A stretch of 64,000 bases of DNA from Chloroflexota bacterium (lineage in GTDB: Bacteria; Chloroflexota; Dehalococcoidia; Tepidiformales; Tepidiformaceae): NCBI GenBank assembly GCA_016191435.1, contig JACPOQ010000022.1, positions 1-64,000 of the forward strand, read 5' to 3'. A program made the position numbers and the translations under genes. How positions within the stretch are numbered: position 1 is the stretch's first letter; every line of letters starts with the position of its first letter. Under the pieces are notes generated by a model. It ran no database searches and was not told where the DNA came from. It saw only the letters and a program-made list of their open reading frames with translations. Below are positions 27,047 through 35,157 of the stretch, one piece after another.

Positions 27047-27646
27047 GTAGCCGCCCCAGCCCGAAGGCGAGAACGCGCCCGAGCGGGCAAAGGCCCCCGC
27101 CGCCTCCAGGTGCGCGGCGGCCGAGGCGAACCCGAGCCAGGCCACCCAGGCGTGGATTCCGGAATCGCGGAGCATCGCGAGCGAGTACGCGCCACTCCAG
27201 AGCGCGGCGGCGAAGCCGGCATAGCTGAGCGTCACGAGAACGAGATCGCCCAGCAGGCGGGCACCGGCGGGATCCGTGGGCGGGCGGAAGGCGAGCGCCG
27301 CGACCAACGCGAAGCCGGCGAATTCGAGCGCGACGAGGGCGATGGCGGCGGAGAGGCCGACCCCGAGCAGCGTCCCCGGGCGGCCGCCGCTAAGCGCATC
27401 GCGGAGGGCCACGGCAAAGGCGAGCTGCGCGCAGATCGCGACGCCCCACACGTAGCTCGTCGCGAGCAGGAGCGTGCGGTGGTCCACCGCGTACCGGGCG
27501 ACCTCTTCGCCACTCGCGCCGGCGCCCGGGAGGGGCGCAATCAGCAGCCCGCCGGCGATGAAAAGCACCGTGGCGGCGATGCCGGTGACGAGCGCGGCGA
27601 TGGCGGCCGGCCGCTCGCCGGTATCGAGGTGCGCGAGTCCGGTCAC
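27017..27646 (-). CDS. Hypothetical multi-pass membrane protein
   Basis: 209 residues with about six TM helices (about 16-38, 60-80, 92-116, 130-150 and two weaker), resembling DUF4386-type integral membrane proteins. The last residues (GPNRRRRP) are encoded by one unit of the 19-bp repeat. No partner gene is apparent. Confidence 0.65.
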   Translation of the reverse strand: MTGLAHLDTGERPAAIAALVTGIAATVLFIAGGLLIAPLPGAGASGEEVARYAVDHRTLLLATSYVWGVAICAQLAFAVALRDALSGGRPGTLLGVGLSAAIALVALEFAGFALVAALAFRPPTDPAGARLLGDLVLVTLSYAGFAAALWSGAYSLAMLRDSGIHAWVAWLGFASAAAHLEAAGAFARSGAFSPSGWGGYAGPNRRRRP

Positions 27647-27826
27647 GGGAATTCGCTCCTGTGGGCGCGATCATGGCCGCAGGAGCGTGTTACGTGGAAC
27701 AACCGCCGCGGGATACCCGGCCATTCGCGTGCGGAGACCGGGGAAAATCTGCCGACAACGGTGCCATATATCGTCAAGTTCAATCGCCCGGGACCAACCG
27801 TGGCTCGAAATGAGACGGCGTTTTCT

Positions 27827-27856
27827 TTGTCGCAGCCCTTAACGAGCCGATATACT
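27827..27856 (+). promoter_or_regulatory. purF promoter
   Basis: -35 TTGTCG (27827-27832), 18-nt spacer, -10 TATACT (27851-27856). The start codon lies about 43 nt downstream. Confidence 0.5.
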
Positions 27857-27898
27857 GGGTGTGCTCGACCGACCCGGACTGGAGGCGCCGCCGCCGTT

Positions 27899-29389
27899 GT
27901 GATTCCTGAATCGGACAATCCGCGCGAAGCCTGTGGCGTGTTCGGGGTGTATGCCCCGGGCGAAGATGTAGCCCGACTCACCTTCTACGGCCTTTACGCA
28001 CTGCAACACCGCGGACAGGAAAGCGCGGGGATTGCCTCGAGCAATGGTATCGACCCATTCCGGCTGCGGACGGGGATGGGTCTTGTGTCGCAGGTCTTCG
28101 ATGAAGAGGACCTCGCCTACCTTCGCAGCCCGGCAATCGGGCAGCCACCGAGCCACGTCGCCATCGGCCACACGCGGTACAGTACCGCCGGGGGGTCGCT
28201 CGCGTGCAATGCCCAGCCGCTCCTCGTGCACGACCGGGAGACGGGCGGCGAGATTGCGCTCGCGCACAACGGCAACATCACGAACGCCGACATCCTGCGC
28301 GAAGACCTCGAAGCGCAGGGCATCCGCTTCGAATCGAGCGCCGATTCCGAGATCATCGCGCACCTGCTCGCGATTGCCCCGGCGGGCACGTGGGAAGAGA
28401 AGTTCCACTATGTCATCCGGCGGGTCGAGGGGGCCTACAGCCTGGTGATCATGACGCGCGACACGCTGTTCGCGGTGCGTGACCCCCTCGGCGTGCGGCC
28501 GTTGTGCATCGGCCGGATGGATGCAGGCTGGGTGGTGGCGTCGGAATCGTGCGCGCTCGAACACCTCGGCGTCGCGCTCGACCGCGAAGTGAGCCCGGGC
28601 GAAGTGATCCAGATCGACGCGGCCGGGATGCGTAGCTTTCAGCCGGTGGCGCCGCTGGCGAAGCGGGCCGCCTGCACGTTCGAATTCAGCTACTTCGCGC
28701 GGCCGGACAGCCGTTTCATGGGCCAGCTCATCTATCCCGTGCGTGAGGCGATGGGCGCCCAGCTGGCGCGCGAATTCCCGGTGGACGCCGACATCGTCAT
28801 CGGCGTGCCGGATTCGGCGACACCGGCGGCTATCGGCTACGCACGCGAGGCCGGCATCCCCTACCGCGAGGGCCTGGTGAAGAACCGCTACGTCGGCCGC
28901 ACGTTCATCCAGCCGGACCAACGCATCCGCGAAGCCGGCGTCAGCCTGAAGTTCAACGCGCTGGGAGACGTGCTGCGGGGCAAGCGTGTGGTGCTCGTGG
29001 ATGATTCCATCGTGCGGGGGACGACGACGCCGCGGGTGGTCGGGCTGATCCGGCGGGCGGGCGCCGCCGAGGTGCACATGCGCATCACGACGCCCCCGAT
29101 CGTCTCGCCGTGCTTCTTCGGCGTGGACATGGCGACGAAGGACGAGCTGATCTCGGCGAACATGACGACGGACGAAATCCGCGAGTTCATCGGCGCGGAT
29201 TCACTGGGCTTCATCAGCCTGGATGGCTTTGTGGCTTCGACACAGCAGACCGAGAACGAGCTCTGCAACGCCTGCTTCACCGGGCGCTACCCGATAAACG
29301 TGCAGCCGCAGATGGACGCCTTCGAAGCGCCGCGGCGCGACGCCGTGCTGGCGGCCGCTGAGAGCCTGAACCGCGCCGGGCGTCCCTGA
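27899..29389 (+). CDS. purF: Amidophosphoribosyltransferase
   Basis: 496 residues from GTG 27899; a longer in-frame reading to 27110 is non-coding. Commits PRPP to purine synthesis. A short propeptide of about 12 residues precedes CGVFGVY, so the catalytic N-terminal Cys is exposed after cleavage, as in B. subtilis PurF. PRPP loop VVLVDDSIVRGTTT. Fe-S ligand cysteines are present (CTFEFSYFARPDS, SPCFFGVD, ELCNACFTGRYP), so this is the iron-sulfur type. Monocistronic. Confidence 0.94.
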   Translation: MIPESDNPREACGVFGVYAPGEDVARLTFYGLYALQHRGQESAGIASSNGIDPFRLRTGMGLVSQVFDEEDLAYLRSPAIGQPPSHVAIGHTRYSTAGGSLACNAQPLLVHDRETGGEIALAHNGNITNADILREDLEAQGIRFESSADSEIIAHLLAIAPAGTWEEKFHYVIRRVEGAYSLVIMTRDTLFAVRDPLGVRPLCIGRMDAGWVVASESCALEHLGVALDREVSPGEVIQIDAAGMRSFQPVAPLAKRAACTFEFSYFARPDSRFMGQLIYPVREAMGAQLAREFPVDADIVIGVPDSATPAAIGYAREAGIPYREGLVKNRYVGRTFIQPDQRIREAGVSLKFNALGDVLRGKRVVLVDDSIVRGTTTPRVVGLIRRAGAAEVHMRITTPPIVSPCFFGVDMATKDELISANMTTDEIREFIGADSLGFISLDGFVASTQQTENELCNACFTGRYPINVQPQMDAFEAPRRDAVLAAAESLNRAGRP

Positions 29390-29395
29390 GAATTT

Positions 29396-29423
29396 ACGAT
29401 TCGTGATTGTCGATTCGCGATTG
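29396..29423 (+). repeat. Heptamer array D (xxGATTx), four units
   Basis: ACGATTC, GTGATTG, TCGATTC, GCGATTG at exact 7-bp spacing, starting 6 nt after the purF stop, between convergent purF and alkA. Confidence 0.7.
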
Positions 29424-29455
29424 AGTGAGGCGGTATCGGGCGCCGCCGACCGCGA

Positions 29456-30151
29456 TTAACCGACAGGCAGCTTCATGTCCTCGGTGCGCCAGAGGTACCA
29501 GCAGGCGACACTCGCCCAGGGCCGCCACGGTTCGCCGATGCGCAGCACGTCGGCGGGTTTGGGCATGGCTTCGAGGGCGTATTGGCGCATGATCGCGCGG
29601 TTGATGCCCAGGTCGTTAACCGGCAGCACATCGGCGCGGCCGAGGTGGAACATCAGGAACATCTCGGCGCTCCAGCGGCCGATGCCGCGCACTTTCGTGA
29701 CGCGCTCGATGATTTCGGCATCCTCCAGGGTGGCGAACGCCTGGCTCCCGAGTTCCCCTGTGGCGAAGTGCTCGGCGAGGCTGCGCACGGCAGCGATCTT
29801 CTGGCGTGAAAGCCCGGCCGAACGCATCTGTTCCTCGTCGAGGGCGAGCACGCGGGCGGGCTCGGGGAACGGCTCGGTCTGAGGTTCCCAGGCGGGGTCG
29901 CTCCGGCGGGCCTCCTCGTGCTCCATGAACTCCGGGCCGAAGAGGGCGAGGAACCGCCCGTAAATGGTGCTCGCGGCTTTCCCGCTGAGCTGCTGGAAGA
30001 TGATAGAGCGGGCCAGCGCGCGGAACGGCTCGGCGCCATCGGCCCGCATTTCGAAGGGACCAACGGAGGCGACGATGCGGGCCATCACGGGGTCGGCGGC
30101 GGAGAGATGCGCCAGCGCTGCGCCGGCCTGGCCATCGATGGTGCTGACCAT
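29456..30151 (-). CDS. alkA: DNA-3-methyladenine glycosylase II (AlkA-type)
   Basis: 231 residues from ATG 30151. HhH-GPD fold: RSIIFQQLSGKAASTIY, helix-hairpin-helix VRGIGRWSAEMFLMF, and catalytic Asp in LPVNDLGINRAI. Excises alkylated purines. Lacks the extra N-terminal domain of E. coli AlkA, like the short bacterial/archaeal type. TACGCT 7 nt before the ATG; a leftward in-frame extension beyond 30151 is rejected as non-coding. Confidence 0.92.
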   Translation of the reverse strand: MVSTIDGQAGAALAHLSAADPVMARIVASVGPFEMRADGAEPFRALARSIIFQQLSGKAASTIYGRFLALFGPEFMEHEEARRSDPAWEPQTEPFPEPARVLALDEEQMRSAGLSRQKIAAVRSLAEHFATGELGSQAFATLEDAEIIERVTKVRGIGRWSAEMFLMFHLGRADVLPVNDLGINRAIMRQYALEAMPKPADVLRIGEPWRPWASVACWYLWRTEDMKLPVG

Positions 30152-30158
30152 GGGCGGA

Positions 30159-30164
30159 AGCGTA
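30159..30164 (-). promoter_or_regulatory. -10 TACGCT, leaderless start of alkA
   Basis: TACGCT on the minus strand, 7 nt before the ATG at 30151. Confidence 0.4.
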
Positions 30165-30287
30165 TCGGTTCGGCGGAGGAGCGGCCAGCGGTGAGGTGCC
30201 GTGGCTGGCTCCGACGCGGCACGGGCGCAGCGATCGCGGCCCCGGCGCGGCCGTGGTGCGAGTTGCCATCGGCCCCAAGCCCAACGG

Positions 30288-31193
30288 CTACGAGAGGGCG
30301 AGGCCCAGCGCGAACAGCAGCCCAAATACCAGGTGGAAGCGGGCGGTGGCGCGGAGGATGGGGTTGAGCGCGGGGCCGCGTGCGCCGGTGGTGACGGCGC
30401 GGACAGGGACGCGCGCCCACCAGGCGGAAGCGAGCACCAGGAGGACCCAGGGCGAGGCGCCGAACGCCCAGGAGCCGATGGCGGCCGCGTAGGCGGCGGC
30501 GAGCAGAAAGACGTACCACGCGCGCGTCCCGCGTTCACCCATGATCACGCCGAGCGTCGTCTTGCCCGCGAGGCGGTCGGTGGGGATGTCGCGGAGGTTG
30601 TTGACGACGAGGATGGCCGTGACGGTGCAGCCCATTGGCACCGCGGCAACCCACGCCAGTCGGGCCGTCGCACCGGCCTGGACGTAGTAGGTCCCGGCGA
30701 CAGCGGCGAGGCCGAAGAACACGAAGGTGAAGAGGTCGCCGAGGGCGTGGTAGCCAATGGGCCACGGGCCGCCCGTGTAGACGATCGCGGCGAGGATGCT
30801 GGCGAGCCCGACAGCGACGATGGGCCAGCCGCCGACGTAGACGAGGTAGATGCCCACGGCGAAGGCGAGTCCGAAGGCGAGCCACATGCCCGCGAAGACC
30901 TCGCGCTGGGAGAGCATGCCGAGCTGCGTGACGCGCGGCGGGCCGAGGCGGTTTGGAGTATCGGCGCCCCGGCGGAAATCGAAGACGTCGTTGGCGAAGT
31001 TGGCGCCGATCTGCAGGCAGAGGGCGCCGAAAAGCGCCGCGAGCGCGGGCAGCAGCTCGAACGCATCGCGGCCGATGGCAGCACCGGTCCCGACAGCGAC
31101 GGCCGCCATCGCCGCCGGGAGCGTGGGCACGCGGACAGCAAGCCTCCAGGCGGCGCGTTTGGTCATGGGCGGGCGAATGGCAGCGGCTGTCAC
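30288..31193 (-). CDS. menA: 1,4-dihydroxy-2-naphthoate polyprenyltransferase
   Basis: 301 residues, UbiA superfamily with about eight TM helices. Both Mg-prenyl-diphosphate motifs are seen: NFANDVFDFRRGAD and NNLRDIPTDRLAGKTTLG. Adds the isoprenoid tail in menaquinone synthesis. GTG start at 31193 overlaps the menG stop by 4 bp (GTGA). Other men genes are not in the window. Confidence 0.93.
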   Translation of the reverse strand: MTAAAIRPPMTKRAAWRLAVRVPTLPAAMAAVAVGTGAAIGRDAFELLPALAALFGALCLQIGANFANDVFDFRRGADTPNRLGPPRVTQLGMLSQREVFAGMWLAFGLAFAVGIYLVYVGGWPIVAVGLASILAAIVYTGGPWPIGYHALGDLFTFVFFGLAAVAGTYYVQAGATARLAWVAAVPMGCTVTAILVVNNLRDIPTDRLAGKTTLGVIMGERGTRAWYVFLLAAAYAAAIGSWAFGASPWVLLVLASAWWARVPVRAVTTGARGPALNPILRATARFHLVFGLLFALGLALS

Positions 31194-31885
31194 GCGCGCA
31201 CCGCGGTGATGGACTGCGCCGCGCCGAGCAGGTGGCGCTTCTTGCGCACACGTGTGAAGCCGGCCGCGTGGAGCATCGCTATGAGCTCGCGCTCGGGCGG
31301 AAGGTAGACCGTGGAAGCGGGCAGGTAGCGGTAGGCGGCGGCATCGGAAAGCAGGCCGCCGAGGAATGGCACCACGCGGTTGAAGTAGATGCCGTGCCCG
31401 GCGCGGACGACCCGATTTCGCGGCCGATCGACTTCGAGCAGGCCGAGGCGGCCGCCTGGCGCGAGCACACGCGCGAGTTCGGCGAGCACGGGTGGGATGG
31501 CGGTGAAGTTGCGCAGGGCGAAGCCCGAGACGGCGACGGTCAGGCTGGCATCGGCGATCGGCAACCGGAGGGCATCGGCCTGGACGAAGGCGACGGGGAA
31601 GAGGTCGCGCTGGACGGCGCCGAGGAGCATTTCGCGGGCGAAATCGAGGGCGACGACGTTGCGGGTCTGCTCACGTGCGAGCTCGGCGAAATCGCCGGTG
31701 CCGCTGGCGAGGTCCAGCACGCGGTCGTCGTCGGTGATTTCGAGGCGGGCGATGAGGTCGCGGCGCCAGCGCTGGTCCATCCGGCCGGTCAACAGGCGGT
31801 TCACGCGGTCGTAGCGCGGCGCGATGCGGTCGAACATGCGCCGGACGGCGATGGCCTTCTCTTCGGGGGCGGGGAGGGCGGTCAC
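31190..31885 (-). CDS. menG: Demethylmenaquinone methyltransferase
   Basis: 231 residues from GTG 31885. UbiE/MenG family: VRRMFDRIAPRYDRVNRLLT, SAM motif VLDLASGTGDFA, VSGFALRN, PGGRLGLLEVDRP. Methylates demethylmenaquinone, the step after MenA; the two genes form an operon. GATACT lies 6 nt before the GTG. An in-frame extension to 32293 overlaps the divergent VOC gene and is rejected. Confidence 0.93.
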   Translation of the reverse strand: MTALPAPEEKAIAVRRMFDRIAPRYDRVNRLLTGRMDQRWRRDLIARLEITDDDRVLDLASGTGDFAELAREQTRNVVALDFAREMLLGAVQRDLFPVAFVQADALRLPIADASLTVAVSGFALRNFTAIPPVLAELARVLAPGGRLGLLEVDRPRNRVVRAGHGIYFNRVVPFLGGLLSDAAAYRYLPASTVYLPPERELIAMLHAAGFTRVRKKRHLLGAAQSITAVRA

Positions 31886-31891
31886 GGGGCG

Positions 31892-31897
31892 AGTATC
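31892..31897 (-). promoter_or_regulatory. -10 GATACT before the menG start
   Basis: GATACT on the minus strand, 6 nt before GTG 31885; looks leaderless. The divergent VOC gene has CACACT at 31956-31961, 6 nt before its ATG, a weaker match. Confidence 0.35.
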
Positions 31898-31967
31898 GCG
31901 CGAAACGCAGTTACCGGCTGTATGCGGGGCGGTCGCGAATATGTTCGCCCGCTGGCACACTGCGGGC

Positions 31968-32684
31968 ATGAAACTGGCGAAACCGTGCATCGATGTCGGG
32001 CTTTTCACCACCAACCTCGAGCCCATGCTGCGCTTCTGGCAGGAGGAGGCCGGGCTGCCGTTCGAGGAGCTGCTGAAGCTTGGCGGCGGCGCGCAGCAGC
32101 ATCGCCACGGCATGAACGGTTCCGTGTTGAAGGTCAACGCCTCGCGCGACCCGCTGCCCGAGGAGCCGCCTGCCGGGTACCGGGAGCTGTTCATCGCGTC
32201 GCGGCGGGTGACCGGACCGACCCGGCTGGCCGATCCCGACGGAAACGCCGTGACACTGGTCCCGCCGGGGCACGACGGGATCACCGGGATCATGGTGCTG
32301 ATGGCGGTGAGCGACGGCGACGCCTTCCACCGCTTCTATGGCGAAGTGCTGCAGTTCGAAGCGGCGGGTGCAAACACCTACCGCGGCGGCGACAGTCTGG
32401 TGCGGTTCGAGGAGCGCCCCGGCGTGCAGCGCGCCGCCGACACAATGCGGGCGCCGGGCTATCGCTACCTGACGGTGCAGGTGTGGGACGTGGATTCTGA
32501 GCACGCGGGGCTGGTGGCACGCGGGGCGGAAGAGGGGCGTGCGCCAGTCACGCTGGGGACAACCGCGCGCATTTCGTTCGTACGCGACCCGGACGGGAAC
32601 TGGATCGAGATCTCGCAACGGGCATCGCTGACAGGCCCGGTGCCCGGCTCGCCGGAACAGGCCTGGAAGGTCCCCGAAGGTTGA
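31968..32684 (+). CDS. VOC (glyoxalase/dioxygenase-like) family protein
   Basis: 238 residues, two tandem vicinal-oxygen-chelate modules: module 1 about 5-100 (CIDVGLFTTNLEPMLRFW ... LADPDGNAVTLVPP), module 2 about 105-220 (FHRFYGEVLQF ... FVRDPDGNWIEISQ). The second module keeps the C-terminal metal-ligand Glu. Substrate unknown. Divergent from menG and probably leaderless. Confidence 0.88.
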   Translation: MKLAKPCIDVGLFTTNLEPMLRFWQEEAGLPFEELLKLGGGAQQHRHGMNGSVLKVNASRDPLPEEPPAGYRELFIASRRVTGPTRLADPDGNAVTLVPPGHDGITGIMVLMAVSDGDAFHRFYGEVLQFEAAGANTYRGGDSLVRFEERPGVQRAADTMRAPGYRYLTVQVWDVDSEHAGLVARGAEEGRAPVTLGTTARISFVRDPDGNWIEISQRASLTGPVPGSPEQAWKVPEG

Positions 32685-32726
32685 GCTGGCCGTCCACGGC
32701 CGGAGACGCCGGCGCACCCTCGCAGA

Positions 32727-32732
32727 TACACT
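32727..32732 (+). promoter_or_regulatory. -10 TACACT, leaderless start of the RNase HI gene
   Basis: TACACT is 7 nt before ATG 32740. Confidence 0.45.
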
Positions 32733-32739
32733 GACGCCA

Positions 32740-33396
32740 ATGCCCCCGACCGAGTTCACGTGCCAGGTCTGCGGAAACGGGTTCTCGCTTTCGCCGGCGG
32801 TGCTGACGAAGTACCCGAACTGGACGCCGAAGAGCTGTATGAACTGCCGCGAGAAGCCGGCGCCGGGAGCGAAGGCGAAGCCTGGAGGCGGGCGCGGGCG
32901 CTCGGTCACGCGGGCGGGCAACCTCACGACGACCGAAATCCTGCTGCGGTTCAGCTCGGGGCCAACCGATGGGGTATTCACTGACGGGTCCTGCCAGGGG
33001 AACCCGGGGCCGGGCGGCTGGGGCGCAGTCCATGTGCGCGATGGCAAGGTGCTGGAACAGCGGTGGGGCTCAGACCCGGCGACGACCAACAACCGCATGG
33101 AACTGACGGCGATGATCGAAGGGCTCGCCATGACGGCGCCGGATGAGGCGATCGAGGTCTACTCGGACAGCATGCTCGTCGTGAACACGCTGACGAAGTG
33201 GGCCTCGAGCTGGGCGGCCCGTGGGTGGAAGCGCAAGGAAGGCGAAGTGGCGAACCTGGACCTGGTGCAGCGGGCGTACGAATTAATGCAGGAGCGGCCA
33301 AAAGCGCGCGTCCAGTGGCTTCGTGCGCACGATGGCTCGCGTTGGAATGAATATGCGGACTCGCTCTCGCAGGCCTACCTGCGGGAGGAGGTGTAG
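32740..33396 (+). CDS. rnhA: Ribonuclease HI with N-terminal zinc finger
   Basis: 218 residues. C-terminal RNase HI domain with all catalytic acids: D82 (FTDGSCQGNPG), E121 (NNRMELTAM), D143 (VYSDSML), D207 (NEYADSLS), plus the loop His197. Degrades RNA in RNA-DNA hybrids. Fused N-terminally to a Cys4 module, C8xxC11 and C33xxC36, a probable zinc ribbon, joined by a Gly/Pro/Lys linker (about 37-60). Bacterial RNase HI normally has no such finger; it may aid nucleic-acid binding in the way the hybrid-binding domain of eukaryotic RNase H1 does (inference). Confidence 0.9.
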   Translation: MPPTEFTCQVCGNGFSLSPAVLTKYPNWTPKSCMNCREKPAPGAKAKPGGGRGRSVTRAGNLTTTEILLRFSSGPTDGVFTDGSCQGNPGPGGWGAVHVRDGKVLEQRWGSDPATTNNRMELTAMIEGLAMTAPDEAIEVYSDSMLVVNTLTKWASSWAARGWKRKEGEVANLDLVQRAYELMQERPKARVQWLRAHDGSRWNEYADSLSQAYLREEV

Positions 33397-33479
33397 GGCA
33401 GGCGCCATGCTGCCGGCGACGGGACACGGGCAGGCGCCGACCTGTTAGGGAAGGGACCGGGCCCTCGGAGTGGACGGCC

Positions 33480-33690
33480 TCACGGTTCCCCCTGCCTGCC
33501 GAGCGCATCGTTCACGGCATCGCCGAGGACGTTGAAGGCGAGGACGGTGAAGAGGATGGCGAGGCCGGGGAAAATCACGAGGAACGGGGCCCGTTCCATG
33601 TACTGGGTCGAGCGGCCAAGCATGGTGCCCCAGCTCGGATCGGGCGGCTGCACCCCGAGCCCGAGGAAGCTAAGCGCATGCTCAACCGTT
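33480..33690 (-). pseudogene. 3' remnant of an oligopeptide ABC permease (DppC-like)
   Basis: Reading leftward to TGA 33480-33482, a frame encodes the C-terminal end of a DppC-type permease: ALSFLGLGVQPPDPSWGTML, then FLVIFPGLAILFTVLAFN, then LGDAVNDALGRQGEP. Similarity stops at about 33680, just before the upstream conserved region, and no start codon exists. It is distinct from the intact DppC at 46949-47869. Confidence 0.75.
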
Positions 33691-33691
33691 C

Positions 33692-33840
33692 TTGCCGAGT
33701 CATCATGGCGTACGTCTACTCGTTTTCGCCGTGGCCATCGTCGCCATCCCTGGGCGCGACATCGAGAACGCGATGATGGCGATCGGTTTCGTCAACGCCC
33801 CGCGATTCTATCGGGTCGTGAGAGCCGACGCTCATCGTGC
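33692..33840 (+). pseudogene. Internal fragment of an oligopeptide permease, opposite orientation
   Basis: The plus strand from 33692 encodes a TM segment LLVFAVAIVAIPG followed by AMMAIGFVNAPRFYRVVRAD, closely matching the DppC segment usually written NVMIAIGIV...P.FARVVRA that precedes the C-terminal piece. It abuts the minus-strand remnant head to head, so one ancestral gene seems to have been cut by an inversion with loss of the rest. No start or stop of its own that makes sense. Confidence 0.55.
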
Positions 33841-33900
33841 GGGAACAGGTCCAGCGGCGCCGATGTTCCGCGCAGGTCGCGTGATCGGGACCGTGGGCCG

Positions 33901-35157
33901 TCAGGCGCCTGAGTTGTGCTGCAGTGCGCGCACCCACTTCGCCAGGGCTTCTAACAGCTTCCAGCCAATGGCGCCGTTGCCTTCGACGAGCGGGCGGAAC
34001 TCCCAGAACGTGAGCCCGTAGCACTCCAGGTCAGTCGCGGCGGTGACCGTGGCAGAGCGCGGCCCGCCATCGATCAGCGCCAGTTCCCCGAAGTAGTCGC
34101 CCTGCCGGAGGGTCGCCTGCTCCACGCCCTTGATCGTGACGACGGCCTCGCCGGCTTCGATGAGGAAGAAGGCGGCTCCGCCCGAACCCTCCATGATCAC
34201 CGTCTCGCCCTTCGCAAAGTGGCGATCCTTCAGCAGCTTCGCGATCTGGTCGACCTCTTTCCGGCCAAGCTCGGCGAACAGCTGCACGCGCTGAAGCGCT
34301 TCCGCCGGATCGTGTCGCGGTGCGCTTGCCTTGTCCTTCGCCGATTGCCCGGTGGTGACTGCGCGGCACTGCAGCAGGTAGAGCGTGTCTCCCTGGAATG
34401 CCCACTCCACATCGCGGCCGCGGCCGTAGACCTGCTCGCAGCGGGTGGCGAGCTGCGCCAGCGCGGCAAGCTGGCCATCATCGAGACAAAGTTGCTCCAC
34501 CTGCTCAGGAGGGAGCGTCTGCTCGACCGTGCCACCAGCCGGGAGGGAGCGAATCGCGATCTTCTTGCGGCCGGCGGTGCGTTCCAGCACCTGCCCGGAG
34601 CGGTCGATGCGGAAGTGGTCCGGGATGACGAGCCCGGCGACGACGGCCTCGCCGAGGCCCCAGGCGGCCTCGATCAGCCGCTCATCGGCGCCGGTCACGG
34701 GGTTCTCCGTGAACATCACGCCCGCGGCCGCCGGGTTGAGCAACGTTTGGATGACGACGCCCACACTCGGGCGGGTGAACAGGCCGACGCGCTGGCGGTA
34801 GGTGATGGCGGAGTCCGAGTTCGCCGACCACCAGACTTCCCGCACGGCGCTCGGCACGCCGCTTGCCGATTGGACGTTCAGCACGGTGAGGTGCTGCCCG
34901 GCGAAACTGGCCGCGGCGCCGTCCTCATCCACCGCCGATGAGCGCACGGCGTACGGTCCCGGCAGACCCGCGATGGCGTTCGCCACCTTGTCGATCGCCT
35001 TCTGGTCCCCGGAGGCGACCGCTTCCACGATGTCGCCCGAGAGCGCCACGCCGGGCGGGACGGGAAGGCCCTGCCGGGCGGCATCGCCCAGCCCCACGGC
35101 CTTGGAACCGTAGAGCGCCGTTTCGCGCGCCTTCGCCAGCGGGACGGCCTTCTTCAC
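33901..35157 (-). CDS. PEP synthase-type ATP-binding domain fused to cyclic-nucleotide-binding domain
   Basis: 418 residues. Residues about 1-270 are the PEP-synthase/PPDK N-terminal ATP-binding domain: KAVGLGDAARQGLPVPPGV, YAVRSSAVDEDG with the catalytic-type Arg72, SFAGQ, AAGVMFTENPVTG, and DVEWAFQGDTLYLLQCR. Residues about 287-405 are a Crp-like cNMP-binding barrel with its phosphate cassette FGELALIDGGPRSATVTA (356-373, Arg367). It has no phosphohistidine domain; that is supplied by the gene immediately upstream, which it overlaps by 4 bp. Together they look like a split dikinase whose ATP step may respond to cAMP or cGMP. Confidence 0.88.
   Translation of the reverse strand: MKKAVPLAKARETALYGSKAVGLGDAARQGLPVPPGVALSGDIVEAVASGDQKAIDKVANAIAGLPGPYAVRSSAVDEDGAAASFAGQHLTVLNVQSASGVPSAVREVWWSANSDSAITYRQRVGLFTRPSVGVVIQTLLNPAAAGVMFTENPVTGADERLIEAAWGLGEAVVAGLVIPDHFRIDRSGQVLERTAGRKKIAIRSLPAGGTVEQTLPPEQVEQLCLDDGQLAALAQLATRCEQVYGRGRDVEWAFQGDTLYLLQCRAVTTGQSAKDKASAPRHDPAEALQRVQLFAELGRKEVDQIAKLLKDRHFAKGETVIMEGSGGAAFFLIEAGEAVVTIKGVEQATLRQGDYFGELALIDGGPRSATVTAATDLECYGLTFWEFRPLVEGNGAIGWKLLEALAKWVRALQHNSGA

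Noticed and set aside
27110..27898. N-terminal extension of purF
   Set aside because: The extension runs through the antisense of the 27017-27646 membrane protein gene and the purF promoter; the conserved propeptide-Cys start is at 27899.
30288..31193. Ubiquinone (UbiA) rather than menaquinone enzyme
   Set aside because: Coupling to menG and the NDxxD spacing fit MenA; nothing suggests 4-hydroxybenzoate as substrate.
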